Below are positions 1 through 7,340 of a stretch of DNA of 17,966 nt, piece after piece. Position numbers and translations under genes: made by a program. Position 1 is the stretch's first letter; each line of letters begins with the position of its first letter. Where the stretch lies: contig CAJWMI010000031.1 in the NCBI GenBank assembly GCA_913043185.1, positions 1 to 17,966 on the forward strand. The letters run 5' to 3'. This DNA is from an uncultured Fidelibacterota bacterium. Lineage in GTDB: Bacteria; Marinisomatota; Marinisomatia; Marinisomatales; UBA1611. Below the pieces are notes generated by a model. The model had not been told where the DNA came from. It did no database searches and saw nothing but the letters and a program-made list of their open reading frames with translations.

Positions 1-847
1 AAGTTTTTTTATTGCTGTCCGAAAATAGAATACTTGTTATTAAACCGTTAATCATCTGTGGATTATTGCCTGAATTATATAAGATGCTAGCGGAGGTACC
101 AAAATTCATGCCAACACTTTTTTCTGTAAAGCCGTTTTGTCCTATAAGAGCTGATTGCTGGTCTCCAATAACGCAACGCAGATGAAAGTTATAATCCAAA
201 ACTTTTCCAAAATTATAATTTGTAGGTTTTATTGGAGGCATACTCAATTTGGGTATTTCAAAAAGATCTAAACATTTATCTGACCAGTCACAAGTATTTA
301 TATCAAGTAATAGAGTTCTAGATGCGATAGAATGATCAATCGCCAGTTTTTTTGTTAAAGCATGTGTTATATAGCTACTAAGTGTTCCGAAAATGATATT
401 TCCGTTAGCAATCTTATTTTTTAATGAAGGAGATTCTTTAATCATTTTTTGATATTTAGGGCCACCAAAGTGTGGACTAAGAGGTAGTCCCGTTTTTTTA
501 TATAGCCAGCTTGAATGTTCCTTCAAATTCTCTACAATATCTTTTGACCTACTATCTTGCCAGCTGAGTGCCATTGTAATGGGTATGATTCTTTTTTTAT
601 CCCAAAATAAAAAGGTTGACCGTTGCACAGATAACCCCATAGATAGTATAGGGTTATTGCTAGCTTTTACTGCTTTTTTTATTAAAACAATACAAGCATT
701 GAGTATTTCTACTGCATCGCACTCTATGTGATTTCTTGAAGGATTATATAAAGAGTGTTTGATTCTATTATTATATATAATCTTCCCAATATCATTAAAT
801 AGAAATGCTTTTGTAGAGGATGTCCCTTGATCAATTATCAGATACAT
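1..847 (-). CDS. FGGY-family carbohydrate/polyol kinase, glycerol kinase-like (C-terminus cut by window edge)
   Basis: ATP-dependent kinase of the FGGY family, which phosphorylates sugars or polyols in the cytoplasm. The frame is open from the ATG at 847 to the left edge: 282 codons, so roughly the last 200 residues of a ~500-residue family member are missing. Visible landmarks in glycerol-kinase order are the N-terminal phosphate-binding segment DQGTSSTKA (6-14), VQR (74-76), WQDSR (96-100), SPHFGGPK (124-131), and the catalytic-base motif GDQQSALIGQ (228-237) with Asp229, followed by FGT (249-251). Compared with E. coli GlpK, the glycerol-contacting Arg and Trp are kept (R76, W96), but the positions of Glu84 and Tyr135 hold Ser77 and His126. 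The substrate is therefore uncertain. It is transcribed divergently from the ferredoxin gene and has no clear Shine-Dalgarno. Family assignment is firm; specificity is not. Confidence 0.88.
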   Translation of the reverse strand, partial: MYLIIDQGTSSTKAFLFNDIGKIIYNNRIKHSLYNPSRNHIECDAVEILNACIVLIKKAVKASNNPILSMGLSVQRSTFLFWDKKRIIPITMALSWQDSRSKDIVENLKEHSSWLYKKTGLPLSPHFGGPKYQKMIKESPSLKNKIANGNIIFGTLSSYITHALTKKLAIDHSIASRTLLLDINTCDWSDKCLDLFEIPKLSMPPIKPTNYNFGKVLDYNFHLRCVIGDQQSALIGQNGFTEKSVGMNFGTSASILYNSGNNPQMINGLITSILFSDSNKKT

Positions 848-894
848 TGAAATTTATATTTAAAATGAAATAATTAATTTTTTATAATCTTTTT

Positions 895-922
895 TTGTAA
901 CCTTAAAATAAATCCGTATAAA
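895..922 (+). promoter_or_regulatory. Candidate promoter for the ferredoxin gene
   Basis: TTGTAA at 895-900 and TATAAA at 917-922 are separated by 16 nt, a sigma70-like arrangement in the divergent spacer upstream of the ferredoxin. Just downstream (930-941) is the inverted repeat GGTTT-GG-AAACC, a possible operator or early-transcript element. The spacer is very AT-rich, so promoter-like hexamers are expected by chance and this call is tentative. Confidence 0.3.
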
Positions 923-986
923 TTTAGGCGGTTTGGAAACCTAATAAGATATAATAATCTTAACATAAAGTTTTAGGAGAAAAAAA

Positions 987-1289
987 ATGACTTATATTAT
1001 TGCTGAACCATGCGTTAGTACATGCGATACTGCCTGTGTTGAAGTATGTCCTGTTGACTGTATTCATGGACCGGATGATAAAACTGGTGCCGGAGCAGAG
1101 GCAAAAGAACCCGGGTTTGATCCAGAAGGGAAACAGCTTTACATAGATCCTGAGGAGTGTATCGATTGTGGTGCATGTGAACCCGAGTGTCCTGTAGAAG
1201 CTATTTTTGAAGAAAGTGAAGTCCCAGAAGAGTGGAATAAATATATTTCTCTTAACTATGAATATTTTGGGCAAGAATATTCGGGATAG
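987..1289 (+). CDS. 7Fe-type ferredoxin ([3Fe-4S] + [4Fe-4S])
   Basis: Small acidic cytoplasmic electron carrier of 100 residues. The cysteine pattern resembles Thermus and Azotobacter 7Fe ferredoxins. Cys9 and Cys17, with the distal Cys68, fit the [3Fe-4S] site. Cys21, Cys58, Cys61 and Cys64 fit the [4Fe-4S] site (motif [12 protein letters not shown], 58-69). Cys25 matches the free cysteine found in that family. The C-terminal helix with EVPEEW is also typical of Thermus-like members. Two oddities are an additional Cys13 and a Gly/Glu/Pro-rich loop of about 20 residues (29-49) between the two halves, longer than in Thermus ferredoxin. A good AGGAG (975-979) lies 7 nt before the ATG. The gene is monocistronic: promoter-like elements precede it and a strong terminator follows. 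The redox partner cannot be read from the context. Confidence 0.93.
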   Translation: MTYIIAEPCVSTCDTACVEVCPVDCIHGPDDKTGAGAEAKEPGFDPEGKQLYIDPEECIDCGACEPECPVEAIFEESEVPEEWNKYISLNYEYFGQEYSG

Positions 1290-1313
1290 CTATTAGTAAC
1301 AATAATAAATAAG

Positions 1314-1342
1314 AAACGGCTGTTTTTTGCAGCCGTTTTTTT
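1314..1342 (+). terminator. Intrinsic terminator after ferredoxin
   Basis: A perfect 9-bp stem (AAACGGCTG at 1314-1322 pairing with CAGCCGTTT at 1330-1338) closes a 7-nt loop and is followed by an uninterrupted T run at 1336-1342. This is the only clear canonical intrinsic terminator in the window. It ends 15 nt before the mrp start codon. Confidence 0.88.
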
Positions 1343-1357
1343 ATATAAAAAATTTTT

Positions 1358-2488
1358 ATGGATAAAAATAAAGTAAAAAAATTACTTAGTAATATCAATT
1401 ACCCTGGATTTAACAGAGATATTATATCATTTGGTATGGTTAATGATATTCAAATAGAATCTGAAAATGTTATTATATATTTGAAAATCACATCGCAAAA
1501 TGAAGATAAAAAGAAGTTACTTGTAAAAGATATTAAAGAAAATTTAGGAAAACATTTTTCTTCAGTATCAGTAGAGATTGATGATAAAAGCAATAGTAAT
1601 CCATCCTCTGCTCCATCTAGCGTTCAACTAACAACGCCAATTCTACCAAAAGTAAAGCATATAATTGCTATCGCTAGTGGCAAGGGAGGTGTTGGCAAAT
1701 CTACTGTTGCTTCAAATATTGCCTGTGGATTAAAACATAAAGGATTTAATGTAGGTTTATTGGATCTAGATATTTACGGACCATCATTGCCAATTATACT
1801 TGGGATTAATCAACAGCCTGAGATGACTAAAGACAATCGATTAGTTCCATTAGATAGATATGGTATGAAAGTAATGAGCTTTGGCTTTATAAGTGGTAAT
1901 GATACTCCTGTTATTTGGAGAGGTCCGCTTGTTTCAAGAATGACAGAGCAGTTTTTCAAGGATGTAGATTGGGGTGAGCTAGATTTTTTAATCTTAGACC
2001 TGCCGCCCGGGACTGGTGATGTACAACTTACGCTTACACAGAAATTGCGGATATCAGGTGCCATAATTGTAACCACTCCCCAAGATATTGCGCTTTCGGA
2101 TGTTAGAAAAGGAGCAGACATGTTTGAAAAAGTAAAAACGCCAATCCTAGGAGTTATAGAAAACATGTCCGGATTTATGATAGGTGGTGTTATCAAATCC
2201 TCTAATGGAGAAATACTTAATCATGGAGAGATAAACCTAAGCGATGGATCTATTATACAAATCAGCGAAACCGGAAATTTTGAGATAAAAATAGATTTAT
2301 TCAAAAAAGGAGGTGGAGAAACTGAAAGTAAACGATTAAATATTCCTCTTTTAGGACAAATTCCTATATCTAATGATATAGTTGTATCTACCGATAATGG
2401 AACACCGATAGTGCATAAAATGCCAGATCATAAAACATCAAATATTTATTATTCAATTATTGATCAAATACTATCTATTTTAAACTAA
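1358..2488 (+). CDS. mrp: Mrp/ApbC (NBP35-like) P-loop ATPase, cysteine-poor variant
   Basis: Cytoplasmic ATPase of the Mrp/NBP35 family, whose members act as Fe-S cluster carriers or scaffolds. Residues 1-80 are a MIP18/DUF59-type domain (DIISFGMVNDI, 21-31). The deviant Walker A GKGGVGKST is at 108-116, and the LPPGTGDVQLTL segment typical of the family follows. The family ENMS motif is at 268-271. Two expected cysteine sites are absent: the PACP-type Cys of the DUF59 domain, and the CxxC that follows ENMS in E. coli Mrp. In place of the latter is a ~43-residue Ser/Gly/Ile-rich stretch (272-314) before the GGGE motif (318-321). The only cysteine seen is in NIACGL. At 376 residues it is of normal length. 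The start lies 15 nt after the ferredoxin terminator, and no Shine-Dalgarno is visible. Confidence 0.93.
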   Translation: MDKNKVKKLLSNINYPGFNRDIISFGMVNDIQIESENVIIYLKITSQNEDKKKLLVKDIKENLGKHFSSVSVEIDDKSNSNPSSAPSSVQLTTPILPKVKHIIAIASGKGGVGKSTVASNIACGLKHKGFNVGLLDLDIYGPSLPIILGINQQPEMTKDNRLVPLDRYGMKVMSFGFISGNDTPVIWRGPLVSRMTEQFFKDVDWGELDFLILDLPPGTGDVQLTLTQKLRISGAIIVTTPQDIALSDVRKGADMFEKVKTPILGVIENMSGFMIGGVIKSSNGEILNHGEINLSDGSIIQISETGNFEIKIDLFKKGGGETESKRLNIPLLGQIPISNDIVVSTDNGTPIVHKMPDHKTSNIYYSIIDQILSILN

Positions 2489-2506
2489 ATGAAATTTGGA
2501 ACACTT

Positions 2507-2541
2507 TATAATTATTAAAGTATAATTTTTAAATAATTATA
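2507..2541. repeat. AT-only inverted repeat in the mrp-uppS spacer
   Basis: TATAATTATT (2507-2516) and its exact complement AATAATTATA (2532-2541) flank a 15-nt spacer. This is the longest gene-free gap in the plus-strand region (2489-2606) and the likely place for the envelope-operon promoter; TATAAT hexamers occur at 2507 and 2521. There is no T run after the right arm, so it does not look like a terminator. With only A/T in the arms, chance occurrence is quite possible. Confidence 0.3.
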
Positions 2542-2606
2542 CCAAAATGATTACAGCTTGAGAGTTGTTCAGCCAATTTGCCATAAGTAGCTTCCCAATA
2601 CAAATA

Positions 2607-3359
2607 ATGATAATTAACCAAAAATTTAAAAAAATTGATTTAGCTAATATCCCAAAACATATTGCAATAATAATGGATGGTAATGGACGATGGGCTAAAG
2701 AAAAAGGACTGCCAAGAATAGCGGGTCATAGGGAGGGGATAAATTCTGTCAGGGATATCACAAGAATATGTGGAGAGATTGGGGTAAAATATTTAACTCT
2801 TTATACATTTTCTACAGAAAATTGGAATAGGCCTAAAAAAGAGGTAAAAGCACTTATGACACTGCTTTTAAGTACAATAAAGAATGAAATAAAAGAGCTT
2901 CATAAAAATAATGTTAAATTTTCCACTATTGGAAATATTTCATTGTTACCTGAAAGTACAATAAATGGAATTAAGGAAGGAATAGAATTAACAATTAATA
3001 ATACAGGCCTGAATTTAATTCTCGCCTTGAACTATGGAAGCAGGCAGGAAATACTTGAGGCGGTAAGAAATATTAGTGATGAAATAAAAAAAGGAGAGTT
3101 AGAGAATACATTTATAGATGAAAAAGTATTCTCATCCTTTTTGGATACAAAAAACTATCCAGATCCTGACTTATTAATTAGGACTAGTGGCGAATTAAGA
3201 ATAAGCAATTTTCTTTTATGGCAGTGTGCCTATACGGAGATGTATTTAACTAAAACTTATTGGCCTGCATTTCGGGAAGAAGATTTATTTAAAGCCATAT
3301 TAAATTTTCAAGATAGGGAACGTAGATTTGGAAAAACAAGTGAGCAAGTTAACGATTAA
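2607..3359 (+). CDS. uppS: Isoprenyl transferase / undecaprenyl diphosphate synthase
   Basis: Cis-prenyltransferase that condenses farnesyl-PP with isopentenyl-PP to give undecaprenyl-PP, the lipid carrier for peptidoglycan and LPS. From the ATG at 2607 the protein has 250 residues, close to E. coli UppS (253). It begins just before the IPKHIAIIMDGNGRWA segment holding catalytic Asp24. Other hallmarks are GHREG, LYTFSTENW, LNYGSRQE and the C-terminal IRTSGELRISNFLLWQ motif of the diphosphate site. The frame is open upstream to a TTG at 2565, but that would add 14 residues not usual in the family, and neither start has a Shine-Dalgarno. The stop codon directly abuts the bamA ATG. The cdsA gene that often follows uppS is absent here. 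Likely first gene of the envelope operon. Confidence 0.96.
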   Translation: MIINQKFKKIDLANIPKHIAIIMDGNGRWAKEKGLPRIAGHREGINSVRDITRICGEIGVKYLTLYTFSTENWNRPKKEVKALMTLLLSTIKNEIKELHKNNVKFSTIGNISLLPESTINGIKEGIELTINNTGLNLILALNYGSRQEILEAVRNISDEIKKGELENTFIDEKVFSSFLDTKNYPDPDLLIRTSGELRISNFLLWQCAYTEMYLTKTYWPAFREEDLFKAILNFQDRERRFGKTSEQVND

Positions 3360-5768
3360 ATGAAAAAATTAATTTATAGTATATATTTATTTGCACTATT
3401 GTTTGCCCAGTCTACTCAGGAGTTTGTTTTAAAAGATGTTAAGGTAGAGGGGAATGTGGTTTCTTCGGCTAATACGATCATTTTTACCTCAGGGTTAAGA
3501 AAGGGATTAACTGTTTCTGCTTCAGAGTTTCCTAGAGCGATAAAACGTTTATGGCAACTTGGCCTATTTGATGATGTACAGATAAGGTATGATGATGAAT
3601 ATAATAATGAGGTAAGTATTACACTTATAGTTACTGAATCTTCTGTGGTTGGAGAGGTTGTATTTGAAGGGAATCGAAAGATTAAAGACAGTAAGTTTAT
3701 TGAAGAGCTAGAGATTGCTACTGGCCAAAGGATTAAACCAAACATGCTCAGCGAAAAAAAGAAGCAAATGAAAAAGCTCTATGCGGAAAAAGGATATCTA
3801 AAAGCGGATATAGATTTTCAATTAATAAGTTCAAATAAAATATCTAACCTTTTTGATGGTAAAGCCCAGAGCATTACTAAGGATATTATTTTTAAGATCA
3901 AAGAAAATGAAAAGATTAAACTTAGAAACATATATTTTGAAGGGAACGAAGCTTATTCTGATTTTCGTCTTCGGTTTTTGATGAAAGAGACTAAACAACA
4001 AAGATGGTATTATTTTTGGAGAACGGCCTTTGACAAAGATAAGCTAGAAACAGATAAGGAAAAAATTATTGAGTTTTATCAAAATAAAGGACACAGAGAC
4101 TTTACTATTATAGCAGACTCAGTTTTATATGATGGAAATAGTAAATATCTGGATGTGGCTCTTTTTGTGGATGAAGGGCCAAAATACAAGTATAGAAATT
4201 TTTCTTGGGAGGGTCATTCTCTTTATTCTGAAAATATATTATCTCGCGCACTTGGATTATCAAAAGGAGGAAATTATAGCGAAGAAGATTTTACAAGAGC
4301 CGTGTACGATAGAATGCAGGGTTTGTATATGGATAAGGGATATATATATAGCCGCATAGAGCCAGAGATAACACCTGTAGATGATGACTCTCTTGATATT
4401 CATTTTATTATATCTGAGAACCACAAAGTCTACATAAGAAATATATTAATCAAAGGTAATGAAAGAACTCGAGAAAATGTTATCAGAAGAATAATGCGAA
4501 TTTATCCTGGCGATGTATTTAATAAAGAAAGGTTACTCCGAACTCATCGTGAAATAATGATGTTAAATTATTTTGGCAATGTTGTTCCAGATGTTGTCCC
4601 CGTTGATGATGATAAGGTAGATATAGAAATTGTAGTTGAAGAAAAATCATCTGGTCAAGCGAATATGAATATGGGATTTAGTCAGGCATTTGGTGTCACC
4701 GGCGGCGGCGGATTTTCTCTACCTAATTTCAGAGGAAAAGGTCAGCATCTTGCATTGTCTTTTGAAGTGGGCGCTGCAAATTATAATAATAGTTATTTTG
4801 GGAGCAGTTATAGACCACGAAAGAGAGAAAGAGCCACACTTAGTTTTACTGACCCTATGGTCAATGATACCAATAATTTATTAAGTGGCTCATTGTTTTA
4901 TAGTTTTTCTGGAAGATCCTCAATGTATTATGCTCCACTAGATATGATTACAAAAGGTGGGAGTTTTAGATGGGGAAGAAGATTTAAATGGCCTGATGAT
5001 TATTTTAGGGGTAGCTGGTCATTTACTGGACATCAGAGAACTTATGAAGCAGAAAATGATGAACAATTGCAACTTTATACAGGTGGATTAAATCAAACAG
5101 TTGGCATAAGTATAAATCAGTCCATTAGTCGTGACAGCAGGGACCATCCTGAATTTCCTACAATTGGTTCGTTAATGGCTATAAGCAGTAGTATATCTGG
5201 AGGTCCTCTTGGGGGGAATGAGGATTTTCATAAACATGTATTGAATCTAGAGTGGTATACACCTACATTCTGGAAATTTGTATTAATGAGTTCTGTAAAA
5301 CTTGGAGGAATAAAGGCACTCCCATCAGAGGATAATGAGAGATCGATAATCCCGTTTAACGAACGTTTTATTATGGGTGGAAGTGGTATGATTTACGGTA
5401 ACCCATTGAGAGGATATGAGGATAATAGAGTTGGTCCTCTCACATCAAGTGGTGGCCCATTTGGCGGTAATGCTCTATTAAGTATTACAACAGAATTTCG
5501 GGTTCCTTTTTCAGAGAATCCGGTGGTATATGGAATGATTTTTGCTGAAATGGGAAATGTTTGGATTGAATCACATTTGCAAGAGAAATTTAACCTGCCT
5601 AGAATTGGTCCAATTGATCTGAAAAGATCTGCTGGTATAGGTATTAGGTTTTTTATGCCAATGATAGGAAAACTTGGATTTGATTTTGGATATGGATTTG
5701 ATGATTTAAATGGCGATGGTGAAGCAGAAGGTTGGAAATCATCAATAACAATAGGGCAACAGTTTTAA
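3360..5768 (+). CDS. bamA: Outer membrane protein assembly factor BamA
   Basis: Omp85-family outer-membrane insertase, the core of the BAM complex. The 802-residue length is close to E. coli BamA (810). A signal peptide (about 1-18, ending LFAQS) precedes five POTRA repeats at roughly 20-95, 96-182, 188-275, 276-352 and 355-430. Each repeat carries a recognisable VEGN/FEGN/WEGH/IKGN-like beta strand. The remaining ~370 residues form the 16-strand barrel, with the FRGKGQ turn near the first strands and the L6-loop motif R684-G685-Y686 (family VRGF/RGY). The chain ends in an aromatic residue (QQF), the usual BAM recognition signature. It starts immediately after the uppS stop with no gap, suggesting translational coupling, and is followed by its periplasmic partner ompH/skp. 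Confidence 0.97.
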   Translation: MKKLIYSIYLFALLFAQSTQEFVLKDVKVEGNVVSSANTIIFTSGLRKGLTVSASEFPRAIKRLWQLGLFDDVQIRYDDEYNNEVSITLIVTESSVVGEVVFEGNRKIKDSKFIEELEIATGQRIKPNMLSEKKKQMKKLYAEKGYLKADIDFQLISSNKISNLFDGKAQSITKDIIFKIKENEKIKLRNIYFEGNEAYSDFRLRFLMKETKQQRWYYFWRTAFDKDKLETDKEKIIEFYQNKGHRDFTIIADSVLYDGNSKYLDVALFVDEGPKYKYRNFSWEGHSLYSENILSRALGLSKGGNYSEEDFTRAVYDRMQGLYMDKGYIYSRIEPEITPVDDDSLDIHFIISENHKVYIRNILIKGNERTRENVIRRIMRIYPGDVFNKERLLRTHREIMMLNYFGNVVPDVVPVDDDKVDIEIVVEEKSSGQANMNMGFSQAFGVTGGGGFSLPNFRGKGQHLALSFEVGAANYNNSYFGSSYRPRKRERATLSFTDPMVNDTNNLLSGSLFYSFSGRSSMYYAPLDMITKGGSFRWGRRFKWPDDYFRGSWSFTGHQRTYEAENDEQLQLYTGGLNQTVGISINQSISRDSRDHPEFPTIGSLMAISSSISGGPLGGNEDFHKHVLNLEWYTPTFWKFVLMSSVKLGGIKALPSEDNERSIIPFNERFIMGGSGMIYGNPLRGYEDNRVGPLTSSGGPFGGNALLSITTEFRVPFSENPVVYGMIFAEMGNVWIESHLQEKFNLPRIGPIDLKRSAGIGIRFFMPMIGKLGFDFGYGFDDLNGDGEAEGWKSSITIGQQF

Positions 5769-5775
5769 TTTTGTT

Positions 5776-5782
5776 AAGGAGG
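5776..5782 (+). promoter_or_regulatory. Shine-Dalgarno deciding the TTG start of ompH
   Basis: AAGGAGG lies 5 nt before the TTG at 5788 and 14 nt before the in-frame ATG at 5797. The spacing favours TTG as the true start. Confidence 0.65.
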
Positions 5783-5787
5783 AATAG

Positions 5788-6315
5788 TTGAAAATAATGA
5801 ACAAAAAAATAATAGTTAGCATTCTATTAATGAGTTTGACTACAATTGCTAGTGCTCAGCTAAAAATTGGATACATATTATCTGAGAGGATTAGAAGTGA
5901 GTATGAAGAATTCAAAGAAGCAGAGTCTCAACTGCAGCTTGAATATAGAAAAGTACAGTTTGAGTTTGATCAAAGAGTCAAAAAGCTTGATAGTTTAAAA
6001 CAGGATTATGAAGTAAAAAGATTGATGTCTTTGGACAAAGGTGAAAGTATAAAGCAAGAAATTGATCAAACTGAAAGACAGATTCAAACTTACCAAGCTG
6101 AAAAGGTTGGACCTCAGGGAGAGTTAATGCGTAAGCAAGCTCAAATGGAATATGACATATTAGGTAAAGTGAAAAAAGCTGTGGATGAAGTTGCGATTGA
6201 TGGTGGTTATGATTATATCATTGATGCTTCTGTTGGTCTTCTTTATTATAAACCTAAATATGATCTTACAGATGATGTTCTCCATGAATTAAGAAAACTA
6301 GATACTTCAAAATAA
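5788..6315 (+). CDS. skp: OmpH/Skp-family periplasmic chaperone
   Basis: Periplasmic holdase that escorts unfolded outer-membrane proteins to BamA; family members are trimers with coiled-coil tentacles. The 175-residue precursor has a signal peptide with cleavage expected after Ala23 (ASA|Q). A short beta segment (LKIGYI) follows, then a long charged coiled-coil region (about 35-145, with regularly spaced hydrophobics and many K/E/Q) and a C-terminal strand segment (YDYIIDAS) that returns to the trimer body. The TTG start at 5788 is preferred over ATG 5797 because AAGGAGG sits at proper spacing only for TTG. It lies 19 nt after bamA and 8 nt before lpxD, the same bamA-skp-lpxD order seen in E. 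coli. Confidence 0.93.
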   Translation: MKIMNKKIIVSILLMSLTTIASAQLKIGYILSERIRSEYEEFKEAESQLQLEYRKVQFEFDQRVKKLDSLKQDYEVKRLMSLDKGESIKQEIDQTERQIQTYQAEKVGPQGELMRKQAQMEYDILGKVKKAVDEVAIDGGYDYIIDASVGLLYYKPKYDLTDDVLHELRKLDTSK

Positions 6316-6323
6316 TATAATAA

Positions 6324-7337
6324 TTGAAATACAAATTAAAGGACATTGCGTTGTTTGTTGATGGGTATATCTCAGGAGATCCAAATCTAGAAATTACTGG
6401 TGTATCAGAGATCCAGCATGGTAAATCAGGAACCATCACATTTTTAGGTAATCAAATGTATAAAAAATACATGGATAAAACGAAGGCATCGGCTGTAATT
6501 GTATCTAATGAAAATCATTTGTCTGGTAAGAATGGTGTTGTAGTGAAAAACCCCCAATTCGCCATGGCAAAAGTTTTATCTAAGTTTTTTCCTAATGAGT
6601 ACAATGCTAAAGGAATCCACCCAAAAGCGATTATTGATTCATCATCAAATATTGGTAATAATGTTACAATAGAAGCTGGTGCAGTGATTGAAGCTGGTGT
6701 AACTATTAATGATTCTACATTTATCGGTGCAAATGTATTTATTGGTAAAAATACTAAAATTGGTTCAGACTGTAATATCTATCAGAATGTTGTGATCTAC
6801 CAAGATATATTCATAGGCAATAAAGTCATTATTCATGGTTCAGCTGTTATTGGCTGTGATGGCTATGGATTTGTTAAGGATGAAGATAAACATTTGAAAA
6901 TTCCGCAAACGGGTACTGTATTAATAGGAGATAATGTAGAAATAGGCGCTAATTCTGTAATTGATCGTGCAACTATTGGGGAAACTATTATAAGTAACAT
7001 GACTAAGTTAGATAACTTGGTACATATTGGTCATAATGTGCAAATTGGTAATGGTTGTTTAATCACTGCGCAAGTCGGAATAGCAGGTAGTGCAATAATA
7101 GGTGACAATTGTAGTATAGGAGGACAAGCCGGTGTGGTCCCACACGTAGAGATAGGTCCAGAGTCAATTATTGCGGCTAAATCGGGTGTAACAAAATCAC
7201 TTATTGGTGGCGAAATGTATGGGGGTTATCCTGCTAGGCCTATTAAGGAGCAGCATAAAAGAGATTCTATTTATAGTGAAATTTCAATTATGAGAAAAAA
7301 ACTAGATCAATTAATTCAAAATTTTAAGAATAACTAA
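6324..7337 (+). CDS. lpxD: UDP-3-O-(3-hydroxyacyl)glucosamine N-acyltransferase LpxD
   Basis: Third enzyme of lipid A synthesis: it transfers a 3-hydroxyacyl chain from ACP to the 2-amino group of UDP-3-O-acyl-glucosamine. The 337-residue protein has the N-terminal uridine-binding domain (about 1-95, including SGDPNLEITGVSEI), then a left-handed beta-helix of hexapeptide repeats (about 100-295) and a C-terminal helix (about 310-337) that forms the acyl/ACP site. The catalytic His is expected at His237 in the IGHNV motif, aligning with E. coli His239. The start is TTG at 6324; an in-frame TAA immediately precedes it and no ATG lies near, so the TTG is essentially forced by the expected MKYKLKDIA N-terminus. 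No Shine-Dalgarno is evident. Confidence 0.96.
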   Translation: MKYKLKDIALFVDGYISGDPNLEITGVSEIQHGKSGTITFLGNQMYKKYMDKTKASAVIVSNENHLSGKNGVVVKNPQFAMAKVLSKFFPNEYNAKGIHPKAIIDSSSNIGNNVTIEAGAVIEAGVTINDSTFIGANVFIGKNTKIGSDCNIYQNVVIYQDIFIGNKVIIHGSAVIGCDGYGFVKDEDKHLKIPQTGTVLIGDNVEIGANSVIDRATIGETIISNMTKLDNLVHIGHNVQIGNGCLITAQVGIAGSAIIGDNCSIGGQAGVVPHVEIGPESIIAAKSGVTKSLIGGEMYGGYPARPIKEQHKRDSIYSEISIMRKKLDQLIQNFKNN

Positions 7338-7340
7338 AAT

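Noticed and set aside
960..1274. Open frame of 104 codons opposite the ferredoxin
   Set aside because: Fully antisense to a clear ferredoxin with all cluster cysteines; composition is that of a shadow frame.
1810..2196. Open frame of 128 codons on the minus strand
   Set aside because: Antisense to the conserved ATPase domain of mrp, with no motif or start signal.
2565..2606. Longer uppS reading from the TTG at 2565
   Set aside because: The extra 14 residues are not typical of UppS, no Shine-Dalgarno is properly spaced, and the ATG at 2607 gives the usual family length.
6600..7200. Periodic repeats in lpxD (and similarly in lpxA) that look like tandem repeats
   Set aside because: They are the hexapeptide left-handed beta-helix repeats of the acyltransferases at protein level, not DNA repeats or a CRISPR array.
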